64,000 bases of DNA, from positions 125,278,292 through 125,342,291 of the forward strand of contig CM041084.1 of assembly GCA_023079485.1 (NCBI GenBank), read 5' to 3'. The DNA is from Archilochus colubris (taxonomy: Eukaryota > Chordata > Aves > Apodiformes > Trochilidae). A program made the translations under genes and the position numbers. Each line of letters starts with the position of its first letter. Within the stretch, counting starts at the first letter, position 1. Under the pieces are notes generated by a model that made no database searches, was not told where the DNA came from, and saw only the letters and a list, made by a program, of their open reading frames with translations. Positions 1 to 14,404 of this stretch are shown here, piece after piece.

Positions 1-3000
1 AACAACATAATAATAACTTCTTGGCACACAAGAGTATCAGAGGATATATTTACTTTACCTGATTTTATGAGTCATGTTTTAATAAAAAATACTGTGCTAA
101 AGGATTCTATAAGATTATGAGATGATCATTGCTTTCACTGTCACACATTATAGCTTTTTATTGTTAATCAGTCCTTTCTATTACAGCCAAATACCTGAGG
201 CAAGTGGACCCAAACTCAGAAGTCCATCTCCCTCTAAGAAAGTATTAAACATACAAAGACATGTAAGCTTAATTTCTCTGCTGAACAACACTTAATCGTC
301 TTACTTCATTGCCTCATACAGTTGGGGCTATAAGGGCTCAGTATAAGTGTATTTGTTTGAAATCTGTTCATAAGTTCATTTCATCTGCTTGAAATCTCTG
401 TTCCTAAGTACATGTGAACAGTTCTAATTATCCACTGAAAATTAGCTGCTAATTATTGCATGGTTATTAAAGCATGTTAAACCATACCCTTCTTCGAGTT
501 AGATATTTGAACTGATTCAGCCATTTACAACATTCAGATATAATCAGTGTTCCTGGAACCTTTGCTGAAATCATTGCAGGGACTTGGGCTCACCAGCAAA
601 GATTTGAAATGCAGAATTTTTACAAAGTTAGGTGCTGTTACAATTTCCTTGCTAAGTTCTCATGAAGAGTCTCTGATTAAACTGAACAGCCAAATAAATT
701 GCAGTGCATGGATGTAGTGGACTATATTTAAGTAAGAATGTGTAGTTTGTGAAAGTACCTTGTGGGTACTCAACAGAAAAGACTAGAAGAGATACAGGAG
801 AAATAATACATTAAAAACTCTGATGCACATACCTTAAAAAGCCATAAAGAACAGAGACAATGAGAAAGGCAAGAGTTCTTGGGTGCCTTGGGGAAGTTAA
901 TTGAGATGTTTCATAACAGGTAAGTGACAAGAACCAAGATTATTCTGACTTTCATAAGAAAGAGGAAACTGACTGTGGAATATTTGAGTAGGCTTTTGAG
1001 ATTTTGATACTTATTATGGGAGGCTTAGGAGAAAAAAACAAGACAACGACATGTAAACAAATTGATGGTCTCACATGATCATCAGTCTGTTCAGCCTTAT
1101 TAAACCTTTCTCCTAAGTGTTTTCCATGTGAGTGTGCTCTGTGTGTGTGTGCACATGTGAGACATGCTAGTGAGCTCTTGAGGACTGAGCCAGGAGTACT
1201 CCCCTAAGTCTTTGACTCTGATGGACTGAGAACAGGAACTCCCTTGGGTCCTGAAGTTCATTGGATTTGGTATCCTTTTAGCTCATAGTTCTAGGGGACT
1301 CTTCTGAATCATACTCAGGGGAAGGGAGCTGCAGGCATTAGGCTTGTAAACAGCCTTACCCTGACTTCTACTTCCAGGATCCCCCAGCTCCATTGGAGCC
1401 CCCACATATCTCCAGAAACACAAATCCAAATACAAAAGTCGTGTGGGAAAGACCAAGATCAATCAATATGACACAGAAGGAGAGAGGATTGCCACTTGAA
1501 TAGAGAATCAGTGTGACAATGCCTTGTTTTATACAGTGATGGAATGTTAATTAGGTGATAACTCTCCCAAAGGAGCCTAGAGCCATAGCACATGCTATAG
1601 AGTAGACCCCCAAAAAGATATTTGTTCCTGTAATTTCGATCTGGAAGCAGACACAATTCTTTCTCTACCTCAGGTTGGATCTTGGGCACATTAAGAAGAC
1701 CCTAAACAGATTCACACTGCTAGAAGCACAAATGCATTTTTTTCCATGTCCTATACCTACCACGGCCATCTTCTGAATCTCTTAAGGTAAAATGCAGTTA
1801 TGATACACAATTGCCCAAGTACAAAATTTTCATGTCTATGGAAGTTCCCAGAGGAAAATCTAAAGCATAGAACCAATTTAGTATTGTACAAATACAGTGG
1901 AATATGTTTCCTTTTATATAACAAAAATTCATGGCCAATTGTTATTGATAAAGAACACATTTCTTCCTGAAGGAACAAGATATGATGACAGAAACACAAT
2001 GCTGCTTGTTCTATTTCTTTTGTCAGTTATTTTTTTTCTTATTCTATTTTGATTTCTATTTTATTGTTGTTCTATATTTATGTAAGTAATATGAAGGCTG
2101 CTGAGAAAATCGCTTTTCCTTGGGCCTCATTCAAAACAGTCAAATATATGAAACATCAGAATAAAATCTGTACTTTTCACTGAAGGGAAGAATTTAAATT
2201 CTTTGAGGATTAAAAATATTATTCACATCCCAAATCCATCGTGACATATCCTTGTCTGTTTGTTTATGAAAAACTGTGAAAGAACTGAGCATCTGTTAAC
2301 TGTGGACACAACTACTGCAGAAACCCCCCCACAAAATTATGAGGTAAAATTTGCCTGTTACCTTGCTTGCTCCCAAGGGACAGCAAGATACTATATGCTT
2401 CTCAAAGCTCATCCATTAAAAGCACAGGAATCTTTCTTTTAAACTTATATATAGATTGATGATATCTGAAGAAGCCATCTGAGAAAGTCTTCCTTAATCA
2501 GTTACTTTCTCAGTTTCAGGAAAAATCTTTCCTTCTCAGAAACTTTGACAAATCACTCATTCATTGCAAGCCCTACATCAGGTACATAGGTTTTACTTAA
2601 CCTTTCTGTTTGCATATATATATATATATATTTAAATATATACATTTTTTACAAAGTAGGGAGGCAAAAGATGTATGAATCTATTCCAAGGATTAATATT
2701 TAGTAGTACTCAGATGGCCTCAGTGTGCCAAGTCAGACTTTTCATGAGTCACACACAGAAAGCATATTCAACAGAAATCTTGATGACTGAAGACGAATTT
2801 GGCACCAGATATAGATCTGTGTTGGGGAGACTGTCATAATATGATACACAGGAATAATTGTCTCAGATTAGACCTTCGTCATCATAAAAATTCAGTCGCT
2901 AATGGTGAGCATGACTGTTATAATAGCTCTCAAAGACATATTTTCAGGATCATTATCCTCAAACTCATCATCCCCCAAGTGGTTGATTATCATTGTGTCT

Positions 3001-4807
3001 GGTTTCAGTGAAGAGAGAGAAAAGAATTACATGCACTTATCTCATTTAAATATTGATATTAAGTATATCTAATAATGCATGGGTTGATATGAAATACAAC
3101 ATTCAGTAAATAAAAACACATTTACATTTGAAGTCTCAGTTACCCAAAGCACTGGGAAGCTTGCTAGTTTACTCTTCACTGAGACAAGTCAATTATAATA
3201 AATGTTGCTTTTTTTACCAACTGAATATTTAAATGAAGAAATGAAAGTATGAGGTCTAGTCTATGGTATCATTAATCAGTTCCCTGGAGACCCTACTTTA
3301 AATCTTCATTATCTCTATTCTTTTCCACAGTACTGTATCACACTGTTCCAGGACCTGTATGGAGGACTCCTGTGCCCATGGTGGTGGTTTGTATCACGTA
3401 GCTCTGAAGAGATATTTCTTCTTTGCATTTGTCAGTTCACTTTTTTGAACATATGTCAATTCTTGTGTCTATGACAATTTGTAACATGTCTGTGAGCTAC
3501 TTTATCAAGCTTTAAGTTTTCCACCTGTAAGTTTCATTTGATTCACTTACTGGATAATACAGTGAAAAATAACTTCCTCTACGCTTACTCATATAACTCA
3601 GGTTTTTAGACTATTTTTGAGTTTCCCCTCAGCTATCTTTTCTGAAAAGTCATCCTATATGAAGCCATTTGTTATAGAAGGAGGCAGAATTTCAAATAGA
3701 ATTCAAGATGCCAGGTATGTAATAGATTTATAAAGCAGCATAATGATTTTTTAATGTTATTTTTTTCCTGTTTTCTATTCAGTTACTAACAACTTCTTTC
3801 ATCTCATTTTTTCTTTGCTGTTACTGTGTATTGAACTGACACTTTCATATATTTCTCTCTTGTTCCTAACAGCTTTTTTCACTTGGCTCAGAAAGAATCA
3901 TTATATATATAAATTTTATTTTTTCCTCTTGTACATAATTGTATTTATATGCCATTTCATTTTCAAGTCTCTTAGTGTTGCACAGTTTTTCTTTTTACAA
4001 TTATTAACACTCATTCTTTGTTTTTATTACTGTTAGTATCATTAGTAAACTTTGTCATGTAACTGTTTCATGATCATTTATGAATACAGGGAATAACACT
4101 CTATGGCAGAGACTCCTATGAGTTTGACTTATGATGTCTCTCTATTGTGGAGAGTAGGTAATACTGCTTTCTCTTTTCCATCTGTACTTCAATAACTTGT
4201 TCATCTAACTGAGGACCTTGTGCCCTTTGATATCACAGCTAAAATTTTTTAAAAGTATCTGGAGAACGATGTTACTAAATACTTTTTGAAAGTCTATAAA
4301 AGTTTATCAACATGATTAGCATTGTTTCAAGAGCTTCCATAGATGATATTTTTACTAAAGTAATTCTGATTCCACCCTCATACAAGTCTTTCTTCTAACA
4401 TTGGTTCATTCAAGAGAGATGACAATTTACTTGGCTTCAGTTTTTCAGATTTTGTATAAAGTTCTCTAAAAAATGATTGCTACTTCATCCACTTCACAGC
4501 CCCGAGGCAATTTTAGGGAAACATGATACAAAACAAATCATAAATCTGTTATTTCTTTTTTTCAGTTCCTTCAGAAATCTTAAGTTAATTCCAGCAGAAA
4601 TAAGATACTTATCATCCTATCAATTATTCTTTAACATCCTATACTGACATTTCAGCTTGAGATGATGCTTTGATAATAGTATTCGAGGTAATTTTACCTC
4701 TGTGTTCTTCCTCTTCTAACACAGATACAGAACTTTGCATCTTCACAAAAGTTTGAGCCAGGAAAACAGTGCCAGATTTACAATCAAATAAAGTAAAATA
4801 GAATAAA
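1..4807. other. Intergenic AT-rich DNA, no gene seen
   Basis: No open frame here looks like a protein: all are under about 85 codons, and none has recognisable motifs or paired splice sites. A TG/CA-rich run lies near 1139-1160 and a TA repeat at 2614-2631. Bases about 1180-1400 are richer in G+C than their surroundings but match nothing I know. By position this is flanking DNA downstream of the minus-strand MMP16 gene. Confidence 0.6.
2614..2631. repeat. (AT)n microsatellite
   Basis: Nine uninterrupted AT dinucleotides, followed by further AT-rich sequence (tttaaatatata). It is a simple repeat in intergenic DNA. Confidence 0.9.
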
Positions 4808-5645
4808 GAATGGTTGGGGGTGGGTTTCACCTTGGCCATCAGCCAGACACCGACCCAGCTGTTCACTCACACCCCATCTTCAACAGCACAAGGACAGAAA
4901 ATAGTATAGAAAATCATGTGAGTTGGGATAAAGACAGAGAGGTCATTTACTGATCACTGCCATGGATAAAACAGACAGGATGTGGGAAATTAATTTATTA
5001 ACATGTAAAATAGGTTTCTTTAGTGCGAAACAAAATAAAACACCACCTTTCCTGAACTACTCCTTTTTTCCAAGGCTCAGCTTCACTCTTTCAGTCCTGA
5101 CTCTTCTGCATCTCTCCTCCCCAGGTGATGGAGAAGGAATAGGGAAATGGGAGTTTTGATCCGTTCCTCTTAGGAGCTCTTTCTTCCTCATACTTTAATC
5201 CTGCTGATGGGGCCTCTCCACTAGCTGGACTTCAGGATTTATTTTCTTCAGTGTAGTTCTCCACATGCTGCACTGTATCTTCTCCATCATGGTTATCTCC
5301 TACAGGTTGCAGGGGAATCTCTGTTCTAGGATCCTGAAGCACTTATTCAGTTTCCTTCCTGTCTGACCCTGGTGCTCACAGGGTTGTGTCTCTCTTTTGG
5401 TTTTTTTGTTTTTTTTTTCCCCTCACTCTTTACTGCCTGTGCAGTGTTTTCACCCTTTTTTGAACACCTTTTCCCAGAAGCACTGCCAGGTTTTTGAGAG
5501 TCTTAGCTGTGCCTCGTGGTGGGTCCATTGGAGGTGTGTGGAACTTACTGGAATAGGGTGTGTCCATCATGGACCAGCCCTGACCTCTCTTCACAGAGGC
5601 CACCCTACAGCTCCTGATGTCAACACCTGGGCACCAACACAGACA
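4808..5645 (-). mobile_element. Degraded long LTR of an avian ERVL-like endogenous retrovirus
   Basis: On the minus strand, starting near 5645, the text runs in the order I know from a widespread long avian LTR. First comes a U3 start near the TGTCTGTGTTGG block. A block corresponding to the family's GAGAAGCTG/CCCTGTG stretch follows, then a region equivalent to the TATA (ttcaaaaaaggg on this strand). After that come pyrimidine-rich blocks and, at 4808-4930, a block with the family's CAGCCAG..CCGACC..CAGCTG..CACTCAC text. The copy has many substitutions and indels and no open reading frame of note. No internal retroviral genes are attached, so it reads as a solo or partial LTR. Family placement rests on remembered similarity, and the boundaries are good only to tens of bases. 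Confidence 0.6.
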
Positions 5646-8600
5646 TAATGATGAAATCCCTGTAAACCTCCAAGAGGCCCCTGGGAAGCAGATGAGTCAG
5701 CTTGTTTCAGTCAGAAAGAACTTGCTGTTACAAATGCAATATTACAGCACATAGAAACATGGAATCCTCACAGAATTTGTCACTGACTCAGCTTTATGTA
5801 TCCATTGCAAAGAGCTTTTACTTTCATATCTAAGCTAGTGCCTAGGTTTCTGTTTTGTTGACTGGAGAGGCAGTTTAGAATCAAACATAGCAGTTTCTCT
5901 TATTATTTCCCAGACGAATGCTGAGGAAAAAGAATATTAAGAAATGCTAATATCAGTATTTAAAATCCTTCTTCTCTCTCCAGGTTAAGGACCTGAATGA
6001 CAAAAGCTCTACGGAGATTAAATATGTAAATTTTCCCTTTTTAGATACAGAGTGAAGAAGACTGAACTGATGACCACCATCTAATTCTTAAGAAGACACA
6101 CATCTTCTTAAACTCAGGGGACTTTGTAATCCAGAAGTTTCCACTCCCCAGGGAAAAATGTGAGATTTAGCCAGTTCATCAACTGATGATGACCCAGGAC
6201 TCCAGATGTGCCTAGTTCTTTCCTTGGCTGGTGGCTAAGACTAGAAGCAGAGTTGCACACTCTTCCTCCAGTATTTCTTAATAGTAAGTGTCACTTTGAT
6301 TAACAGGTTAACTATTCTGAATCAGATTTTTGGTGCTCACAGTATGGAGACCTTAGACACACAGCTCTGTATTTTCAGTTCTACTCATTTCAATACCGAG
6401 TATTACAACAGATGGGCACTAGTGATTATATGATTCACCAAGGGTCAAAAAAGTAATCTGACTGTGATGGGATATTCCAGTTAGGTTAGTGTTGCCATCA
6501 CTTAGATATTTTTCTTATTCCAGCCACAAGACTACAAAAGCAGCTGCAAAACCACTTTATGGTCTACTCAGATGGAAAGAATCAGCCTTAGAGGAACTCC
6601 TGAGGTTGCCAGGCTGCAGACTGGGTCTAACTTCTATAATAATACATGTAAAGAGTATGAAGGGAAAGAGACATGGGGGAATAAGATTACCACTGCTAAA
6701 ATAATTAGTTTTATGTATAGAAAAGAAAGCTCTGCATGAAGTTCATAGTTTCTGAGATAAACAGACATACATGATTGTGCCAGTGTAATTTGGATAGAGG
6801 TGGGAGAGGTGAAGTCAGAGCTTTTGTCCCTCAGGGAACTGTTTCCTGCAGCCCCCACCAACAGAGCTGTACACACTGTGGGACAACATAGAGCTTGACC
6901 CATCAAAGGAATAATTTAATCTTCAGCTTTCTATTTCTTTTCTCTCTGAGACACTTAAGACCAATTCTTTTAATTAATACTTAAATGAGATTACAATTCC
7001 CAGTTCATGTTTTTAGAGGTCATCAGGACTTTACGGCTTTAGGCAATGTCCCTTTAGTAGAAATCTCACATCCAGGCATTTTTTTTTCTCTCACAGTATT
7101 GTTGATCCAGATTTACTCTGCTACTTCCCCTTTAGATGCTGATTTTACTTGGGCTTGATAAGTAACACAGACAGAAAAATGTGCATGGTCCATATTTCTC
7201 CAAAAGTTAAGCAAATAAAAATGCAACTGTGCAACTGTTGAAATTAATTTCCATGTTGTATAAAGCAAAACTCAGCACTACTCTTTCTAAACATGCTGGT
7301 CTTTACTGTTTTTCTCTGATCTCACAGAATGTTTATCTTTGCTCCTTTTTCAAGTTTTTATTGTACTAGTAATATGCTCTCTGTCCTTATTTCTCTGTTT
7401 CTTTATCCTCTGAGATACTCAAGTATACACAGTACAGTAACATTTCTCAGCAAAATAAAAACTTGTGCTATATGATATAGACCAGCACATAAGCCAAATG
7501 GGGAACCAAGAGCTGTGTGTGCAAAAGCTGTAGAAGGCATTAAGAATTGCTGCCCTCTTTGCTCTCACCCATGTCCTGTCCTGCTAACTGATGTCCACAT
7601 GGGATAGCACAGTGGATGTGCCTTCTCTATGCTGTTTGTAATATGCAAAAGCTTTGCTGCACAAATGAATTTCAGCAGAATCAGTGGATGCAGCTTCTTT
7701 GCAAGTGATAGCAGTGACTTAACTATATCTGAATTTTATGCTACTCAAAATGAAGCAATGAGGAAGTGGTACACATGGAAACAGTATACCTGCATTTCCA
7801 CCTGAAACTTGTGAGAGACACAGATTTGGTTGAGATTCTTTTTCATTTTCCTTTTTATTTTCTCTTTTTACTGAGATTTCTGACAGTCATAACATAACTG
7901 ATTTCTTTTAATCACATGGGATCTCTGAGTATTGATGTTCCCAGCATCTTTTTCTGTTTTCTGCTTCTCTGTTCTCCCAGCTAAGAGGTGAAGGGCTACA
8001 TTTAGTTTAACATATATGTCTTATCAGAAGGAAAAGTCTTAAATCCCAAGCACAGCTATCTGTTCAGTGGATAAAGAAATCAACCTCTGAAGGCCACCAA
8101 CTATCATAGAAATTTATTCTAGTAAGGTAGAGCCCTAATGTGGCTACTTTAGGCAAGGCTTAGGAGCTACAAGTCAGTATTTATGCCCTGTGCTAGGCTT
8201 CTAAGTTCCTGTATTCCAAGTTGAATTCCTCATAGCTGAGGCTGACTTTGGAGAGGGTTTAAGTTTTATTTACCTCTGAGTTTGCTAATATTTTGAGTCC
8301 AAACAGTGGACATAGTAGTTGTCACTTATACCCAAATAAAACATGCAAATTCATTCTTCTAACTGAACCAAACTGTTCATGAACTGTGAAGTTCTATTTA
8401 ATTTTGAACTGAGAGATTTTCAGAACATGCTTTATGCCTGAAATCGTTACATCTGCTTGGGTCAGATAAAAGGGATGGGGCTATCTTACCCAGTACACCA
8501 GAGTGATTCCTGGAATAACTGCCTTCCAAAAGAAAGCACAGGTTTTATCTGTAAATGATCTAGCTTGTGTACTCCAGAAAAAAAACCCATGCAATTCACA

Positions 8601-11600
8601 CAGACTGTGGACTGTCAGGGAAACAGGACCTGGAAGAGGTTTGGGAACAAAGTTATTTGACATTGTGACAGTATTCAGATACTCCATATCTTCCCTGTTA
8701 GTCCTTCAGATATAATAAAATATTTTCTTACAAGAGAACACGAATAGAAAAACTCTTTGGATCTCTGAACCTAAATCCGTTACTTTAATCAAAGCATGAG
8801 CAAAGACATGCAGAGGGAAGCTGTCCAGTGTGACAGTGTAGCACCTTCCCAGTGTACAAAGAAAGGGAGCGTATGCAGAAATAGCTGTCATGTGTCATGC
8901 TGAGAAAGTTTGACTGATGTTGAAAATCAAAGTAAAAAATTATCTGCTAACCATGAAGCAAAAGCACTGCACGACGCATCTCTTCTCTGGCAATTACACA
9001 GCAAGTGAGCAAATCATGGATAACATGGATGCCTCTACATGTAACTTCAGGGTAACACTTGAAATAGAAGAATTCTGGAAAAGTGAAGAAAGATAATCAA
9101 TATTTTGATTAATGTTAAGCATGCTGTTTGGGAGTTGTTCCTTCCATTGGCTAGTGAAAGGATGAATGAGTTGCAAAACTAAATATCAGATATCCAATAT
9201 ATTGAACAGCATGGTAGAAATTAAACTGATTTCAACTTGGAAACTTTCCTGGTATTAAATATTAATATTTAAAAAATTAAAAATACTGGTTCTTCAAGTG
9301 CTTTTCTTGTTTGTTTTCTTGTGTGCTGCTTTACTGTTACAGCTTACCCACTCTAGTTCTCCTGAATTATTATTGAATGTTTTGGATTAAAATTTAATAT
9401 TTCAGATTAATATTAAAAATATTAAGAATTTCATAGGCAAAAATACTACCTAAGTGAGAATGTCTATATCTTGTATCTTTATTATGACAAACATTGAAGT
9501 AAGAAACTCTGGTTTTATTAAGCCTTGGAAAACTTTTGCCTTCTGAATGTTTGTGGAGAGGATTATAATATACCTCTTATTGGATTGAAAGTGGCTCAGA
9601 TAGATATTGATTAAGCATTGATAAAAATATGGGTTTTTTTTACTAGCAAGACACAGCAGAAATGTGCACCTAACCCTTTCACATCTTAAAACAAAATATG
9701 TCCTCACTAACACAGGCTCATTTTTGCTACCAGCAGCATTGCCTATATACTTGGAGAAAATGCAGGCTGATTCTTGTATTGTAAGCTTTAGGACTGAATA
9801 ATGTACATTAAAGTACACTCCTTACAATTCCTAATAAGTACCCAGAGTTTCCCCTGGTGGCTTTGTGGGTGATCTGTGAAACAGATCTATGAAATGAATG
9901 TGTTCTATTCCATGGACTTCTGTTTAGAACTGAATAAAATCATACATAATGTATTCCATTGAAAATTATTGATGTCTAGATGTTTAGTTGATTTTATTTC
10001 TAATAATCCAAACAAGTAGAACAAAAGTGTCTGGCAAGAAATTATAAGGTTGATAAACCTAGTATTGATTGTGTTTCTTGACTTGAAAGCTATTTGGAGG
10101 AGAATAATTCTGGGAAAGTATATCTTGAGTTGGACCCAAATATTAAACCAAAATTTTAATTATCTGACAAATGCTTATGTGAAAATAGACCTGAAAAATA
10201 TTGAGTTAGGACACTAAATTACTCATGTGAACTGTGATCGCTAGATATTTATTAAAGTTTTTTTGCCTGTAACAGCATCTTTACCTGTAAAATGAATGGT
10301 ATTAAGAAGATATGGCTCAATTTGTAAGTTTGTTAATTCATATCTTTCAGGAAAAAAACCCCAACATATTTCCATGAACTTAAGATTCTAAGATATGTAA
10401 GACCCTAAAAGCTTCCATTCAGAACTGGTGTTTTTCCACCCAGTGACCTGCGGACAAGACCCAACCAGGTTCCTCTCTAGTGTGTGAGAAGTGAAACCAG
10501 TGACTTCTGTAACATCTGTTTTATTCAGCTCTCTTCTTTTCTTTCTTTAATCAGCTAAATAAGGGATTTTCCTTTTTTTTCTTCTCTTTTATTATTGATG
10601 ACATTCTTATAAGTTTTAGCAAGTAGGAAACGTGTACCTCTGGAGTTGGAAAGGGCAAGCTTTCAGGTAGGTTAGAATGTGTGATGAATTTGGCCTCTGC
10701 TCTTGGATCAGCTTATAAGTAAGTGCTGCCTTCTTTCCTCCTAGGACTCTGAAATAATAATAACTTTCAGTTTATCTCCAAATAGATTGAGCATGGATCA
10801 ATGTATGTATGGATGTAGGAAACCTTTAATCCTCTATAGCCTAAGAACAATTACATGTTTGTTGACACAATAGGAACACAGATCTTTGCGAAGCTGAGCT
10901 GGATGGCCAAAGTTTTACAAAGCTCTCCTTTGCATCTTAGTCCTGTGGTCTTCTATTGTGCTGAGATTTCAAGAAAATTATAATTTATTTTGTTCAGCTT
11001 TTTTCTAATTTCAATCATTAATTCACCTTTTCTTTACCCTATACTTTTTGTGTTTTCCCTCACACACTAGAGAGGATGAAATTCAGCCTTCTCTTTGTCA
11101 TTTTTGTAGAGGATGTGGCAGCAATCTCTAATGAGCATCCCTTCAGAAATTACAGAAGTAAGCCCACTGTCACAAACTCCATCTCTTTTCCAAACAAATT
11201 AGTTTTTCCTACTGTATTTTCCTCAGAAAAAATAATGTTTCTTTCATTCTGCTCATACCCAGACACATCACAATATCTCTATATGTTGTCATGTTTGGCA
11301 TTCCTCTTCTGAAGCTAAAGTTGGCTGTAATTTTATACAGTGTCTAAAAAGCAGCAGCTGTAAATTTTATAGTAATATATACCAATTAAACCACAATGCT
11401 GTTATAAAACTTTTTTCTGTTCTCTTATTTATTGACAGATTTTTTTTTTAATTACAACACAATGAAATTATGGTAAGTACATAAGATGCAATAGTATAAA
11501 AAGCCATTTTAACCCTTCCCTTGGTTAAGACACTTACAGCAGACAAGAACTGCCCCACCCCAATTCCCCCCTTCTCAAATGAAAACAAAAAAATAAATAT

Positions 11601-11640
11601 AAATTAATAAATATAAAACAAATAACTGCACAGCCCTTAA
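5646..11640. other. Intergenic DNA, no gene seen
   Basis: Only short shadow frames occur. The longest is a 122-codon minus frame at 9450-9818 with biased, AT-driven composition and no domain signature. I saw no RNA gene, recognisable repeat family or splice-site-bounded coding block. Confidence 0.55.
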
Positions 11641-11726
11641 CTCTTTGATTGCCATGGCAAGAACCTTGACGATTCCAGCGTGTGGCTTTCTGTGGTTAAA
11701 GGTTGCCGCAGCAGTCAAAGGGTTAT
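11637..11726. repeat. Short imperfect hairpin with TTAA-like ends (possible piggyBac-type micro-element)
   Basis: The left end reads TTAA then CTCTTTGATTGCCATGGCAA. The reverse complement of the right end reads ATAA then CCCTTTGACTGCTGCGGCAA. About 15 of 20 positions of the arms match, enclosing an 82-bp unit. TTAA flanks with a CCCTTTGA-like terminus are the pattern of piggyBac-superfamily elements. The right flank is TTAT, so the duplication is imperfect. The unit is far too short to encode anything, and a chance or conserved hairpin is an alternative. Confidence 0.35.
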
Positions 11727-14404
11727 AGCATTGTAAACATAAGTATTTTGTTGAAAATGTTCAGTCATGTTAATGGTCTACAGCAATGAGATTATTATCA
11801 TGACCCCTTGACCTTTAATGATACAACATTATAAGGAGTTAAAGAGATAATAGGTTGGCAAACTGTTACATAGAGTAATTAACCCATTTTGTTTAACAAT
11901 GCACTATGAGGTCTTGATTTACTAAGAAAAGACAACTTGTGTATAATGAAACACTGTTCAATGCATTGATCAGAAAAATCAATGGAAAAATCAGTCTAAG
12001 CACCACAAATTTTTGCCTGATTATATCTGACAGTCATAATACACTTTAGCACCATTTAGTCAGCCTTGCATTTGCACACAAACAAGCTTTGTGTTTGTCA
12101 GTAGAAACTACCTGAAGGAATAACATATGTCAGTTATAAAAAGGTTACTGTATAGAATGCTGTGTGAGCAACTAAAATAAAATAAAATAACAATAATATA
12201 ATGAAATTTAGTTGCAGAAAGCAAATAAAACTCCAGTTATTTTGTTACTAACACATTTCCTAATGAGTTGAACACGGGCATGAAATGAATATGGGGCCAT
12301 GCAGAGAAAAGGGAATGAAAATGAGAAATTTGCACCACAGAGAAATCATCACATCCCTACTGTGACTTACTCATCACTCGTGAGTTAAATGAACAACTGT
12401 TGGATGGTTCAAGAAGTAGAGTTTGAAAAGGGTTGAGGTTTAACAATGTGTGAGTTTTATGGTCATGTTATGCATAAAACCACTTTCAGAGGTATCTTAA
12501 CAACTGCACCAAAATCTTTCTCTCTCCACAAAAGGTTGAGCAAATCCCAGTGTGAGAAGAGTTACAACTGCAGTAGCTTCAAACTAGAATATTGGAACCA
12601 AAATGCTTTCTGCTTGAATCTCAGAGAAGAAATGGCAACAAGATGGAAAATGGAATGAGCTATAGAAATAGAAACAATAGAACAATATAGAAATTAAAAC
12701 AATATTCAGCAAGTGGAACTAAAGAAGAAACCAGGTTCTGGTAGACACAAGACAGAATGTTTACACATGTGCTTAAAGAGTAGGCAAGGTGATTGTTATT
12801 TAGAAAATAAGAGAAACAAGAATGTGTATGGAGCATAGAAAACAACGTACCCTTATTGTAAATATCCATATCAAACTCTGATAGGCCACACAATAACAAA
12901 ACCAGTTGTACATTCTTTAACTGCTATCAATAGTAACCACAGGGCTGGCAAGGAACAGACAACACCTCTCTCAAATAGCTTCTGATCATACAGGAATATT
13001 TATGATATACAATGGTTGTGCAGAAGTCAAATATCTGCATCTTTCTCTGCAAGCTGTGATTGAACCATAAAATGAATCTGACTCCCAGACTACAGTAGCA
13101 GATGTCAGAGAGATTTTTTTCATAAATGTTACTTATGATGCCTAAAAACTAGGATCAGTGAGAAAACAATGGATGGTAGCAAAGCATTCTGCCTTGCAGC
13201 AGTGCTAGCTTATTATGTTAACAGCAGTACTGAAATGGCAGCCAATGCATGAACTGACTTGTGGCAGAGGAAGGAGTCCAGCCATATAATTACTGTCTAC
13301 TTATCCTCAACACAGATTATAGGCATCAGAATGCAAAAAAGAAAGAGAGAAGGCTAAGGATGAGAACTGGAGCCACTGAAATTAATACAAATAGTTTTGA
13401 AATGCAGGTTTTTAGACTGCTTAGACTCTCATAGATAGAATAAACCATTTATGGTTGTTACACTGTTGTACATATGACCACGCAAGTAGCCACAAAAAGG
13501 AAATAATGAGTCCATGATGGTCAGTCCATGATGCCTTACTGCATCTTTTTTACAAGGAAAGATGGCAGACATACTAACTTGAAGTAAGTTGGAGCTCAGT
13601 GTTGGGGGTCTAGACAATTAATAAGATTTAGTGAAAAATATATGTCAAGTTCCTCAATTGTTCACAGTTTTTCAGAAGGTACTGCTTCTTTACCAGAAAC
13701 ACAGAAAGTTGCATTTCCTTGTGACAAGGCTGTAAAGAGTTGTGTGTGATTAAATGAGATGGATAACAAAATTGTATTTTCTTCTTTATACTGTACAGAT
13801 CTTTTCTCACTTGTCTTCCATGAGCTTATAACATCAAATTTATCCTTAATTAGTCAGGAAAGATGTCAGGGCACAGTAAAAAGGGTGGATGGAGGGGAAT
13901 CAGAAGTTTTATATTTATCAATTTCTGTAAAGAAATAGTAACAGACAATCCTTCCAAAGGTCATAAATGCATTTTTCTCATAGCAAATGCTTCAGGACTG
14001 ACATATAATGGAAACAAAGTTACCTGGTTGTAATATAGACTAACAGAGGCAAGGGCTTCTTGGTTTTTCAATATTTCATCAAGTGAAGTTGTGGGTTTTT
14101 TTGATCTAATTTCTGAAGAGATATGTAAGTACATTTCACTGTGACACGTGTTTGCACATAGATTTGGGCTGAGGCTAGTTTGACTAAATATCTCTTTAAA
14201 GATTTTTATTGCAGTAGATAAGTAATGTGCTCTCTATATAGGTTTGTAGTCAGGGTAAGAGTAACTATCCCAAGGAGCCTTATGACTGACTACTCTCTGA
14301 TGGGTTATGACACCAAGCATGGAATTTAGTGGACTTTCTACAGCCTGCCAGGTATCACTGTTGTAGACCAGTAATACTTCCAAAGTTTTCACAGACTTCC
14401 TTAT
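11727..14404. other. Intergenic DNA, no gene seen
   Basis: AT-rich sequence with no supported coding frame. The open frames at 12446-12658 and 12660-12899 are under 80 codons and resemble nothing. Bases 14235-14400 lie next to the CR1 fragment but did not align convincingly to CR1 text. Confidence 0.55.

Noticed and set aside
9450..9818. 122-codon minus-strand open frame
   Set aside because: It has AT-driven composition, no homology that I recognise, and no promoter or splice context. It is probably chance.
11859..11885. Mariner-like end (ataggttggcaaactg)
   Set aside because: Only a short word match was seen, with no partner inverted repeat and no TA-flanked pair found nearby.
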